DNA of 64,000 nt from contig JAGYJX010000008.1 of NCBI GenBank assembly GCA_018401495.1, forward strand, positions 124,001-188,000, read 5' to 3'. Within the stretch, counting starts at the first letter, position 1. Each line of letters opens with the position of its first letter. Position numbers and translations under genes: made by a program. Below, piece by piece: positions 29,450 through 37,907 of this stretch. The notes beneath the pieces were generated by a model. That model did not search any database and was not told the origin of the DNA. It was given only the letters and a program-made list of their open reading frames with translations. The DNA comes from Rhodospirillaceae bacterium (GTDB lineage: Bacteria; Pseudomonadota; Alphaproteobacteria; Thalassobaculales; Thalassobaculaceae).

Positions 29450-29899
29450 ATGAATGTCTCGCTCACGCCCAGACTTGAAGAGTACGTCCGACGGAAGGTA
29501 GCGGACGGGCTCTACAACAACGCCAGCGAGGTGGTGCGCGAGGCGCTGCGACTCCTGGTCGAGCGTGACGGCTTGGATCAGCCCGTACCCGTCGGGGCGC
29601 TGCCGAGCAGAGCCGCAGTGATCGAGGAGTTGAAGGCCCTGGAGGCGCCGTTGCGCGCCCGCGGCGTGACTTCCCTGGCGTTGTTCGGCTCCGTCGCTCG
29701 CGGCGACGCGAGCGGCAGCAGCGATGTCGACGTGCTGGTCGACATCGCCCCGGAAGCCCGGCTCAGCCTCGTCGACCTCGTCTCTCTTCAGCACTTCCTC
29801 GAGGAGCGGCTTGGTCACCGCGTGGACGTGGTGACCAGGACCGGAATCGATCCGGAGGTACGAGACCGGGCTCTCGGCGAAGCCGTCGTCGTTTTCTGA
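29450..29899 (+). CDS. ParD-like antitoxin domain fused to MNT nucleotidyltransferase
   Basis: Intact 149-residue protein with two domains. Residues 1-42 are a ParD-type ribbon-helix-helix sequence (MNVSLTPRLEEYVRRKV, NNASEVVREALRLLVERD). Residues 55-145 are a minimal nucleotidyltransferase with LALFGSVARGDASGSSDVDV, that is GS (80-81), Asp92 and Asp94 in the GSx10DxD motif, and a third acidic residue Asp126. MNT antitoxins inactivate partner HEPN toxins by adding AMP to a tyrosine. The RHH part would supply DNA binding for autoregulation, which MNT antitoxins usually lack. The start ATG at 29450 has GAGGA 9 bp upstream. Overlaps the HEPN gene by TGATG. Confidence 0.88.
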   Translation: MNVSLTPRLEEYVRRKVADGLYNNASEVVREALRLLVERDGLDQPVPVGALPSRAAVIEELKALEAPLRARGVTSLALFGSVARGDASGSSDVDVLVDIAPEARLSLVDLVSLQHFLEERLGHRVDVVTRTGIDPEVRDRALGEAVVVF

Positions 29900-30255
29900 T
29901 GAGCAGGTTTGCGAGCACGGCCGCCGAGCATATCCTCGAGGCAATCGCGAACGTCGAGGCCGACATCGCCGGGCACGACTTCAACAGCTTTCGCGCCGAT
30001 CGCAGGACGCGACAACTTGCCGAACGCAACCTGGAGATCATCTCGGAAGCGGCCCGGCGCCTTCCGCAATCCCTGAAGGATACCGAGCCTGAGATCGAGT
30101 GGCGCGCTATTGCCGGGATCGGCAATGTGCTGCGCCACGATTACCACAGGACGTTGCCGACGGTACTCTGGGAGACGTGCAAGCGGGATCTTGAGCCGTT
30201 GAAGGCCGCCGTCGAGCGCATCAACCGCCGCGCGAAGGCCCTCGAAGGGCGTTGA
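29899..30255 (+). CDS. HEPN/HepT-like (DUF86) protein
   Basis: Intact 118-residue all-helical protein of the HepT/DUF86 type: RRTRQLAERNLEIISEAARR, EIEWRAIAGIGNVLRHDYHR and a C-terminal helix LEPLKAAVERINRRAK. HepT toxins are RNases with an Rx4HxY motif. Here His80 and Tyr82 (the AMP-acceptor position) are kept, but the arginine expected five residues before the histidine is Gly75, and the nearest arginine is Arg79. The protein may therefore be weakly active or use Arg79. Translationally coupled to the antitoxin-like gene. Toxin role is inferred from family and pairing. Confidence 0.85.
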   Translation: MSRFASTAAEHILEAIANVEADIAGHDFNSFRADRRTRQLAERNLEIISEAARRLPQSLKDTEPEIEWRAIAGIGNVLRHDYHRTLPTVLWETCKRDLEPLKAAVERINRRAKALEGR

Positions 30256-30298
30256 AGCAGCCGCTGCCCCGGGCCGTACCGGGGCTTCACCAAAGCGA

Positions 30299-30324
30299 AA
30301 CGGCCGGTCTCGCGACCGGCCGTT
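30299..30324. terminator. Terminator of rpmI-rplT
   Basis: AACGGCCGGTC-TCGC-GACCGGCCGTT is a perfect 11-bp stem. On the minus strand it follows the rplT stop by 27 bp and is trailed by TTTCGCTTT, as expected for an intrinsic terminator. A second, weaker hairpin GCCCCGG-N6-CCGGGGC at 30266-30285 stands just after the HEPN gene and may end that plus-strand transcript. Confidence 0.8.
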
Positions 30325-30351
30325 CGGGTATCCGTGGTTGATCGCCGCGGA

Positions 30352-30711
30352 TCAGGCCGGCAGGGCGGCCTGGGCCTGGTCGACGATCTGCTTGAAGGCG
30401 TCGGGCTCGCGGATCGCGAGGTCCGAGAGCACCTTGCGGTCGAGCTCGATGCCCGCCAGCTTCAAGCCGTTCATGAAAACCGAATAGGTCATGCCGTACT
30501 GCCGCACGCCCGCGTTGATGCGCTGGATCCACAGCGCGCGGAACTCGCGCTTGCGGTTCTTGCGGTCGCGGTAGGCGTATTGCTGGGCCTTCTCGACCGC
30601 CTGGACGGCGACCCGGAAGACGTTCTTGCGGCGGCCGTAGTAGCCGGCCGCCTTGTCGATGACCTTCTTGTGACGGGCGTGGGCCGTCACGCCCCGCTTG
30701 ACGCGTGCCAT
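30352..30711 (-). CDS. rplT: 50S ribosomal protein L20
   Basis: Intact 119-residue ribosomal protein: [51 protein letters not shown] and [17 protein letters not shown] are all L20 signatures. It binds 23S rRNA early in 50S assembly, and in other bacteria it also represses its own operon. 12 bp downstream of rpmI. A terminator follows, and pheST, its usual downstream partners, are absent from this spot. Confidence 0.98.
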   Translation of the reverse strand: MARVKRGVTAHARHKKVIDKAAGYYGRRKNVFRVAVQAVEKAQQYAYRDRKNRKREFRALWIQRINAGVRQYGMTYSVFMNGLKLAGIELDRKVLSDLAIREPDAFKQIVDQAQAALPA

Positions 30712-30723
30712 GGATCAGCCTCC

Positions 30724-30921
30724 TCAGCCGTACGGCATGAACTGCTTGACGATGCCGGCATCGGCGGCCGACAGGATCATGGTCCCGCGGGCCTGGCGCT
30801 TCATCTTCACGCTCTTGGCGCTGAGCTGGTGCCGCTTGTAGGCCACGTTCGCCCGGACCTTGCCGGTGCCCGTGAGCCTGAAGCGCTTCTTCACGCTGCT
30901 CTTGGTCTTCATCTTGGGCAT
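30724..30921 (-). CDS. rpmI: 50S ribosomal protein L35
   Basis: Intact 65-residue protein starting [20 protein letters not shown] and ending [20 protein letters not shown]. Length and motifs are those of L35. First gene of the pair with rplT. infC is not adjacent; the upstream 229 bp to the lactonase gene on the other strand must contain the promoter and leader. I did not find a clear L20-type operator. Confidence 0.97.
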   Translation of the reverse strand: MPKMKTKSSVKKRFRLTGTGKVRANVAYKRHQLSAKSVKMKRQARGTMILSAADAGIVKQFMPYG

Positions 30922-31150
30922 TTGGTCGCTCCTGTGTTGTCGTGATCGACACGGCACCGGCCAGGCAGCCCTTTTGGCCTGGACGCGGCGCTCCATCCCG
31001 CACCCGGGGGTGGCGAGAGGAAGGGCGGGATATACAGAAACCACCCCACCGGCGCAAGCGGCTCCGGCGGCGGCCGGGCCGGCGCTTGCCCGCCGGTCGC
31101 CGGCCAGCCTAGGCTCGGCGGCGACACAAGAACCGACCGAGGAGACGCCG

Positions 31151-32123
31151 ATGACCAGCGACACCCCGCCCTCCGCCGGCTGGCGGCCCTATCCGCGCTA
31201 CCCCGACCCGGCGATCGAATCCCTCGACCCGCGGTTCGACCAGTACCGGATCTTCAGCGCGGCGGTGGAGCGGCTGCACACCGGCTGCCGCTGGGCCGAA
31301 GGTCCGGTGTGGTTCGGCGACGGTCGCTACCTGCTGTGGAGCGACATCCCGAACAACCGGATGCTGAAGTGGGAGGAGGAGACCGGCGCCGTCAGCGTGT
31401 ACCGGCATTCGACCGACTACCCGAACGGCAACACCCGCGACCGCCAGGGCCGGCTGGTCACCTGCGAGCACGGCGGCCGCCGGGTGACCCGCACCGAGTA
31501 CGACGGGTCGATCACCGTCCTGGCCGACGCCTGGCAGGGCCGGCGCCTGAACTCGCCGAACGACGTGGTGGTGAAGTCGGACGGCTCGGTCTGGTTCACC
31601 GACCCGCTGTTCGGGCTGCTCGGCAACTACGAGGGCAACAGGGCGGAGTCCGAGACCGGCCAGGCGGTCTACCGCATCGACGGCGCGACCGGCGACCTCA
31701 GCCTGCTGGCCGACGACGTGCTGGGGCCGAACGGGCTGTGCTTCTCGCCCGACGAGAGCATCCTCTACCTGGTCGAGTCGCGCGGGCAGCCGAACCGCAA
31801 GATCCTGGCCTACGACGTGGTCGACGGCGGGCGCGCCATCGCCAACAAGCGGGTGCTGCATCGACGCCGGCCCCGGCGGCACCCCCGACGGGATGCGCTG
31901 CGACGTCGACGGCAACCTCTGGTGCGGCTGGGGCATGGGCACCGAGGCGCTGGACGGCGTGCTGGTGTTCGCGCCCGACGGCACCAAGATCGGCCGGATC
32001 GCGCTGCCGGAGCGCTGCGCCAACGTCTGCTTCGGCGGCGCCAAGCGCAACCGGCTGTTCATGGCGGCCAGCCAGTCGCTGTACGCCGTCTACGTCAACA
32101 CCCAGGGGGCGCCGGGCGGTTGA
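31151..32123 (+). CDS. SMP-30/gluconolactonase family protein (frameshifted)
   Basis: Six-bladed beta-propeller lactonase-type enzyme, about 323 residues after correcting one base near 31858. Metal-site residues of the family are present: Glu in [12 protein letters not shown], Asn in [13 protein letters not shown], and the later [20 protein letters not shown]. After the shift: [20 protein letters not shown] and RCANVCFGG. These enzymes open sugar or other lactones with a divalent metal; the substrate is unknown. No signal peptide. Its 3' end overlaps the small minus-strand gene by 29 bp (convergent). Confidence 0.88.
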
Positions 32124-32352
32124 TCCGCCGTCCGCTGGCGCTCAACAGCGCCAGGCCGGCCGGCGTCGCCGTCACCAGCGTGCCGCCGGGGCCGGGCCGG
32201 CGCGCCACCAGCCCGCGGTCGACCGCGTCCTCCCAGACCGGCAGGCGCGGGCAGGAGGTGCGCCAGGCGTCCATCACCTCGGCGTAGGGCCGGGGCTCGA
32301 CGGCGACCCAGGCCACCAGGTCGAGGATCAGCGGGTCGTGGGTCTCGGGCAT
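32095..32352 (-). CDS. Small conserved hypothetical protein
   Basis: 85 residues, MPETHDPLILDLVAWVAVE then RPYAEVMDAWRTSCPRLPVW and EDAVDRGLV, ending in a GGTLVTATPAGLALL strand-turn. The helix-helix-hairpin layout looks like a small winged helix. An AGGAG 9 bp before ATG 32352 supports translation. It follows the sulfite-exporter-like gene by 24 bp, probably in one transcript. No function is claimed. Confidence 0.62.
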   Translation of the reverse strand: MPETHDPLILDLVAWVAVEPRPYAEVMDAWRTSCPRLPVWEDAVDRGLVARRPGPGGTLVTATPAGLALLSASGRRINRPAPPGC

Positions 32353-32376
32353 CGTGGTCTCCTTTCCCAGCGAGCA

Positions 32377-33121
32377 TCACCCGGTCGCCAGCAGCCACGA
32401 CCCCTGCAGCACATAGAAGCCGGACACGGCGGTGATGATGCGTCCGGTCCAGCGCCGGTAGGTGCTGTCGTGCATCGCCTCCACGACCTTCTTGGACAGC
32501 AGGGTGCCGAGCATCGCCGAAGCGACCGCCAGGGCCGCGAACGGTCGGGTCGATGGTGCCGACCTGGTCGATCAGGGCGCCGAAGTAGAGCAGCTTGATG
32601 CCGTGGCCGAAGATCTGGCACATGCCCTTGGTGGCGATGATCTGCCGGCGTTCCAGGCTGCCGCCGAGGAAGAACTGGTCGAGCAGCGGGCCCGCGACGC
32701 CGGTCAGCAGCAGCAGGCTCATGCAGGTGCCGCCCATCGCCGCCCCGTGCCCGAACCGATCGGGCGTCAGCCGCCGGCCCTCCGGGATCAGGCGGGCGAG
32801 GAACGGCGTGATCCCGAGGAACAGCAGCGCCAACGGCTTGCTCGGCACGAACAGCCACACCGACCACAGCGCCAGCGCGGCGCCGCAGCCGGCGAGATAG
32901 GCCGCGACCACCCGCCAGCGCACATGCCGCCACCACAGCACGGCCCGCCAGCCGTTCGAGGCCATCTGAGTGATCGCGTGCAGCGCCATCGCCTCCGGCA
33001 CCGGCAGGACGGCCAGCAGCACGCCGATCAGGATCATTCCGCCGGCCATCCCGAAGATGCCCGACAACAGCGAGGTCGCGACCATCACGGCACAGACGCC
33101 CAGAATCAGCAGCGGCGACAT
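32377..33121 (-). CDS. TauE/SafE-family membrane permease (frameshifted)
   Basis: Inner-membrane protein of about 247 residues with 7-8 hydrophobic helices. N-terminus LLILGVCAVMVATSLLSGIF, then GMAGGMILIGVLLAVLPV with the glycine-rich first repeat of the family, and the second repeat TKGMCQIFGHGIKLLYFG. A one-base shift near 32543 leads to ALAVASAMLGTLLSKKVVEA and FYVLQGSWLLATG. The family exports sulfite or organosulfur and organic anions. Divergent from the LysR gene, its likely regulator. Confidence 0.85.
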
Positions 33122-33219
33122 CGAACACCCCCATGGTCTCGTCGCTCTTTCTGCGCCCGTTGAGGGCGGTCGGCAAATCCAGTTATGTTCGCCTCGGCAT
33201 CAGCTTTCCTGAGGGTGGC

Positions 33220-34148
33220 ATGCGCCGGCTGCCGTTCCTGAACGGGGTGAGGGCGTTCGAGGCGACGGCCCGCGGCGGCAGCTTCGCGCGCGCCGCCGAG
33301 GAACTGCACGTCTCGCCCGCCGCCGTCAGCCGCCTGGTCCGGCTGCTGGAACAGCGCCTCGGCGTCGCCCTGGTCGAGCGCGGCGCCAACCGCCTGGCGC
33401 TCACCGCCGCCGGCCGGACCTACCAGGCGGGGCTTACCCGCATCCTCGACTCGCTGGCGGAACTGACCGACCAGGTGACCGTCGCCTCGCCGCCGACAGG
33501 TGCTGACGGTCGGGGTCGGCCCGACCTTCGCGATCCGCTGGTTGATTCCGAGACTGTCGGGGTTCCGGGCGCTGGCGCCCGACATCGAGGTCCGCATCAC
33601 CACCGGCGGCCAGGCGACGCCGTTCGACCCGGACTGGAGCTGCGGCATCACCCTCGGCGACGGCGACTGGCCGGACCTGCTGGCGGAGCCGCTGTTCGCG
33701 GCCGATCTGCTGCCGGTCTGCGCGCCGGCGCTGGCGCCCGCCCTGGTGACGCCGGCCGACCTCGACCCCGCGACGCTGCTGCGGGTGGCGCACGCCCCCG
33801 ATGACTGGCCGCGCTGGCTGCGGGCCGCCGGCCTGCCCGGCGTCACGGCCGCGGGCCCGGAGCTGCGACTATTACGGCCAGGCCCTGCAGGCGGCGCTCG
33901 ACGGGGTCGGCGTCGCCATGGGCATCCGGCCCTATGTCGACGACGACCTGGCGGCCGGGCGGCTGGTGGCGCCGTTCGGCATCACTGTCTCGAAGGGCAA
34001 GCGCTGGTACCTGGTGTACCGCCGAGCCCGCGCCGAGGAGCCGGCGTTCGCCGCGTTCCGCCGCTGGACGCTGGAGCAGGCCGTGGTGCCTCCGACGGCG
34101 CTATCGGCACGCGTTGCTTCGGAACGGCCTGACGCTACCGTCGAGTGA
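33220..34148 (+). CDS. LysR-family regulator, GcvA-like (frameshifted)
   Basis: About 309 residues after two corrections near 33497 and 33868. The N-terminal winged helix reads LPFLNGVRAFEATARGGSFA, RAAEELHVSPAAVSRLVRLL and EQRLGVALVERGANRLALT. The effector domain has VGVGPTFAIRWLIPRLSGF, a motif typical of GcvA-type proteins, and ends DGVGVAMGIRPYVDDDLAAG. ATG 33220 is preceded by GAGGG. It lies back to back with the TauE/SafE gene across 98 bp, the classical LysR-target arrangement. Confidence 0.88.
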
Positions 34149-34220
34149 TCGCGGCCGGCCTGTCCGGGCGCAGCCGGTCAGGGTGTGCCCGGTTTTCCGC
34201 GGGTCCGACCCGACTCCCGT

Positions 34221-34461
34221 CGTCATTCCGGACGGACGCGCCGCCCCGGCGCGGCCGAGCCGGAAGCCACGGAGGCGACGGGCACAGGCCGCGGCAGGCG
34301 CGGTGCGTCGGGTGGGTTCCGGCTCCGAACCGCCTGCGGCGGCCCGGTCCGGAATGACGACGGGAGGTGGGGGGCCGCTGCCGTCGGGACCGTCGAGTGG
34401 GCGCCCCGCAGGCCCACCCCACCCCGGGCGGGCTTCACGTAGAGCGGGCCCACCCCACCCC
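34221..34461. repeat. Palindromic repeat copy C plus spacer, left of IS256 element
   Basis: 34221-34359 is a unit bounded by CGTCATTCCGGACGGACG and GGTCCGGAATGACG with inner arms GAGCCGGAAGCCAC and GTGGGTTCCGGCTC. 34360-34461 is a spacer rich in CCCACCCC, with CTGCCGTCGGGACCGTCGAG and TTCACGTAGAGCGGG. The whole 240 bp recurs at 35889-36129, nearly base for base. The left target duplication of the IS occupies its last 8 bases. Confidence 0.85.
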
Positions 34462-35877
34462 GGTCGTGTACTGACTCTTCTGCAAAATCGCTGACCGGTG
34501 AAGCGGTCATGGCACGCTGGTGATGTCCAAGTCACCAACCCTTGGGAGGGCGCATGCCATGACCATGAAGCAGGGTAAGAGCGTAGGGATCGACGTCCAA
34601 GCGCTGCTGGACGCTGACGATGACTATTTGCGGTCGATGGTGTCGGCGATCGTGGAGGCGACGCTGGAAGCGGAGATGACGGCGGTAGTTGGTGCCGAGA
34701 AGGGCGAGCGGACGTCGGGTCGGCTTGGCTACCGGTCTGGCTACTACACGCGTTCGCTGATTACCCGGGTCGGGACCCTGGAACTTCGGGTTCCGCAGGA
34801 CCGCGACGGCCGGTTCTCGACGCGGCTGTTCGAACGTTACCAGCGCTCGGAGAAGGCGCTGGTAGCGGCGCTGGCTGAGATGTACGTGCAGGGTGTTTCG
34901 ACGCGGAAGGTCAAGGCGATCACCGAAGAGTTGTGCGGGCACAGCTTCTCGGCGTCGGCGATCAGCGAGATCAACAAGAAGCTGGACGGCGAGTTGGCGG
35001 CGTTTGCCGGTCGGCGGCTGGTGGAGCCCTATCCCTACCTGATCCTCGACGCCCGCTACGAGCGGGTTCGCGAGGCCGGTGTGATCGAGCACCAGGCATG
35101 GTGCTGGTGGCGATCGGCGTCGACCTGGAGGGCCGGCGCAACGTGCTCGGGGTGGATTTAGCCAACCGCGAGAGCCACTCGAGTTGGAAGACCTTCCTGC
35201 TGGGCTTGCGCGACCGCGGCCTCGCCGGCGTCGAGTTCGTGGTCTCCGACGACCACGCCGGGCTGAAGGCGGCGATCCGCGAGGTGCTGCCGGCGGCGGC
35301 CTTAGCAGCGCTGCTACGTGCATTTTCTCAGGAACGCGCTGGACTACGTGCCGCGCAAGGTCGACGACGACTGCCTGCAGGAACTGCGCTGGTTCTACGC
35401 CCGGCGCGAACTCACCGAGGTGCGCCAGGACTTGGCCCGTTGGCTCGTCAAGTGGCAGCCCAAGTACCCGAAGCTGTGCGATTGGGTCGAGGCCAACGTC
35501 GAGGAGACCTTCACCTATTTCCGGCTGCCGCTCGCCCACCACAAGCACATGAAGTCCACCAACATGCTGGAGCGGCTGAACCAGGAGCTGAAGCGGCGCA
35601 CCCAAGTGGTGCGCATCTTCCCGAACGCCGCGAGCTGCCTGCGGCTGATCCGGGCGCTCGCGGTCGAAACCCACGAGAACTGGCTGGAGGCCACGCGCTA
35701 CCTCAACATGGCGCATCTGGCCGAGCACAAGAAGGAGGCGATGCGAAGGATCGAGCAGGCCGAAGCCGCCTGACGGCGGCTGGCGGGCCGGGCACTTGCG
35801 CGACTGTGAGGGCGCCGCGCCCGGCCCGCCGAACATCGGCGGCCATGACCTTTTTGCAGAAGACCCTGGACACTACT
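34462..35877 (+). mobile_element. IS256-family insertion sequence
   Basis: About 1416 bp carrying one transposase gene. The left end GGTCGTGTACTGACTCTTCT plus GCAAAA and the inverse of the right end AGTAGTGTCCAGGGTCTTCT plus GCAAAA match at 20 of 26 positions. CCCACCCC occurs on both sides (34454-34461 and 35878-35885), and the uninterrupted equivalent is visible at about 36117-36130, so this is a credible 8-bp target duplication; the low-complexity sequence leaves the exact edges uncertain by a few bases. Confidence 0.85.
34559..35773 (+). CDS. IS256-family transposase (two frameshifts)
   Basis: 404 residues after repair, the usual size for the family. DDE catalytic residues: Asp in LILDARYERVREAG, Asp in VVSDDHAGLKAAI and Glu in NMLERLNQELKRRT. 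Other signatures are GYRSGYYTRSL, ELRVPQDRDGRF, LAEMYVQGVSTRKV and RCYVHFLRNALDYVP. One base is missing near 35097 and one is extra near 35302. If these are assembly errors the element may be active. GGGAGGG precedes the ATG. Confidence 0.93.
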
Positions 35878-35888
35878 CCCACCCCCAT

Positions 35889-36129
35889 CGTCATTCCGGA
35901 CGGACGCGCCGCCCCGGCGCGGCCGAGCCGGAAGCCACGGGGCGACGGGCACAGGCCGCGGCAGGCGCGGTGCGCCGGTGGGTTCCGGCTCCGAACCGCC
36001 TGCGGCGGCCCGGTCCGGAATGACGACGGGAGGTGGGGGCCGCTGCCGTCGGGACCGTCGAGTGGGCGCCCCGCAGGCCCACCCCACCCCGGGCGGGCTT
36101 CACGTAGAGCGGGCCCACCCCACCCCCAT
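35889..36129. repeat. Palindromic repeat copy D plus spacer, right of IS256 element
   Basis: Unit 35889-36025 with the same inverted ends as copy C, followed by the CCCACCCC-rich spacer 36026-36129. Near-identical to 34221-34461, so the IS landed between two tandem copies of a roughly 240-bp repeat. Confidence 0.85.
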
Positions 36130-36267
36130 CGTCATTCCGGACGGACGCGCCGCCCCGGCGCGGCCGAGCCGGAAGCCACGGGGCGACGGGCACAGGCCGC
36201 GGCAGGCGCGGTGCGTCGGGTGGCTTCCGGCTCCGTCCCGCCTGCGGCGGCCCGGTCCGGAATGACG
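36130..36267. repeat. Palindromic repeat copy E
   Basis: Third consecutive unit, CGTCATTCCGGACGGACGCG to CGGTCCGGAATGACG, differing from copy D mainly in the inner right arm (TGGCTTCCGGCTCCGTCCCG). The stretch from here to the phosphodiesterase stop at 36352 holds nothing else that I recognise. Confidence 0.82.
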
Positions 36268-36351
36268 ACAGGAGGTGGGTGGAGTGCGCCCCCGTGATGA
36301 GACAGGGCAATTAGCGGACAGCAGGTTCGCTGGTGGTTTTGGTGGCCGCCG

Positions 36352-37815
36352 TCACGCCGTCCTCAGCCCCCAGCGCAGATACGGCAGCCGCGAGCCCTGC
36401 ACCCGCGCGGTGACCAGGCGCTGGGCGTAGCCGCCGCGGCCGGCCTCGTGCACCACCTCCTGGACCGGCGGGGCGGCGTCGCCGACGGCGAACGCCTCCT
36501 CCAGCGCCCTGCCCGGCATCAGCGGGTGCGGCGGCAGGCCGAGCGCGCGCAGCACGGTCGGCGCCAGGTCGACATGGGCGGTCGGGGTCGCCACCGTCAC
36601 GCCGCTGCGGAACAGGTCGCCGCCCAGGAACAGGCAGTGGTTCAGCTCGGCCTTGGCGAGGCCGCCGTGCATGCCGCCGCCGATCGGGATGTCCGGGTTG
36701 TCGGCGAGCGCCACCCCGGGCAGGCCGTCGGCCGACTCGTCGTCGCGGGCGCGCAGCGTGAACAGCACGTCGCCGGCGCGCGGGTGCGCGACGTTGGCGG
36801 CGGCCAGCGGCAGCACGCCGAGCCTCTCGGGGTCGCCGGTCCGCGCCAGGATCGGCCCCGACCACTCGGCGTCCTGCAGCACCCGCACCAGCCGCTCGAT
36901 CAGCGCCGGGTCGTGGCCGCGCACCGCGACATGGGCCGAGTAGCCGGGCTTGAGCGCGTAGTCGACGTCCGGCCCCAGTGCGGTGCCGACCGCCAGCCCG
37001 GCCCTGGCCAGCTCGGCCGCCACGTCGACCTGGCCCTCGACCGTGACGTGGCCGTGATCCGACATGGCGACGATGTTCCAGCCGGCGGCGCGGCCCTCCG
37101 ACCGCCACCAGTCCAGGATGCGCGCGAACGCGGCGTCGACGCCGCCGATCGCCGAGCCGGCGACGGCGCTGGCGACACCCCGGTAGTGGTAGGAGATGTC
37201 GGGCTCGTTCAGCCACAGGACCGCGACGTCGGGCCGATGCACCGGGATGGTGTGCTCGAGCAGGGCGGTCACCGCCCAGTCGGCCACCGCGGTGTTCGGG
37301 AACTCCTGCTCCGGAGGTTGGCCGAAGCGGGCGGCGACGGCGCGGAAATCGGCGGCCGGGGTCGACACCGCGTCGCCCCAGATCGACAGCACCGGCTGGC
37401 CGAGCTCGGCGGCGCGGCCCGCCAGCAGCCGGGCGTTGCCGATCTTGCCGGTGGTGACGGCGGCGAAGCGCTTGCCGGCGCCCCACAGGATCTCGCTCAG
37501 GTGGTGGGCGCCGATCACCCGGCCGTAGACCTTCTCGGCCGCCGCCATGCGCGGCGTGTCGGAGGTGTCCATGGCGGAGTCGAAGCCGAGTCGGCGGTCG
37601 TAGAAGGCGTTCGCCATCACCCCGTGCCCGGTCGGCGGGTGGCCGGTCATGACCGTCGTCACCTGCACCCGGGTCTCGCTCGGGAACGCCGAGGCGGTGT
37701 TCGGCAGCGTCACCCCGGCGGCGGCGAACCCGGCGATGGCCGGCGCGCGGTTCGGCGTGACGTGGTCGAGCCGCAGGCCGTCGAACACGACGACCAGGAC
37801 CTTCGGCGACGGCAT
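36352..37815 (-). CDS. Alkaline-phosphatase-superfamily phosphodiesterase/nucleotide pyrophosphatase
   Basis: Intact 487-residue protein. N-terminal metal site KVLVVVFDGLRLDHVTP; nucleophile region SAFPSETRVQVTTVMTGHPP with Thr or Ser as the phospho-acceptor; PDVAVLWLNEPDISYHYRG; the metal ligands DHGH in IVAMSDHGHVTVEG; and a C-terminal GGGMHGGLAKAELNH. This is the layout of type I phosphodiesterases. No signal peptide is evident, so a cytosolic site is likely. It follows the penicillin-acylase-like gene by 92 bp on the same strand. The substrate is unknown. Confidence 0.88.
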   Translation of the reverse strand: MPSPKVLVVVFDGLRLDHVTPNRAPAIAGFAAAGVTLPNTASAFPSETRVQVTTVMTGHPPTGHGVMANAFYDRRLGFDSAMDTSDTPRMAAAEKVYGRVIGAHHLSEILWGAGKRFAAVTTGKIGNARLLAGRAAELGQPVLSIWGDAVSTPAADFRAVAARFGQPPEQEFPNTAVADWAVTALLEHTIPVHRPDVAVLWLNEPDISYHYRGVASAVAGSAIGGVDAAFARILDWWRSEGRAAGWNIVAMSDHGHVTVEGQVDVAAELARAGLAVGTALGPDVDYALKPGYSAHVAVRGHDPALIERLVRVLQDAEWSGPILARTGDPERLGVLPLAAANVAHPRAGDVLFTLRARDDESADGLPGVALADNPDIPIGGGMHGGLAKAELNHCLFLGGDLFRSGVTVATPTAHVDLAPTVLRALGLPPHPLMPGRALEEAFAVGDAAPPVQEVVHEAGRGGYAQRLVTARVQGSRLPYLRWGLRTA

Positions 37816-37907
37816 GGGTTCCTCCGGGAAGCGTGCGGACGGCGGGAGGATAGGCGCCGGGCCGTTGCGGCGGAAGGGAAGCTTGCGTGACGGCGGTGTG
37901 ACGGCGG

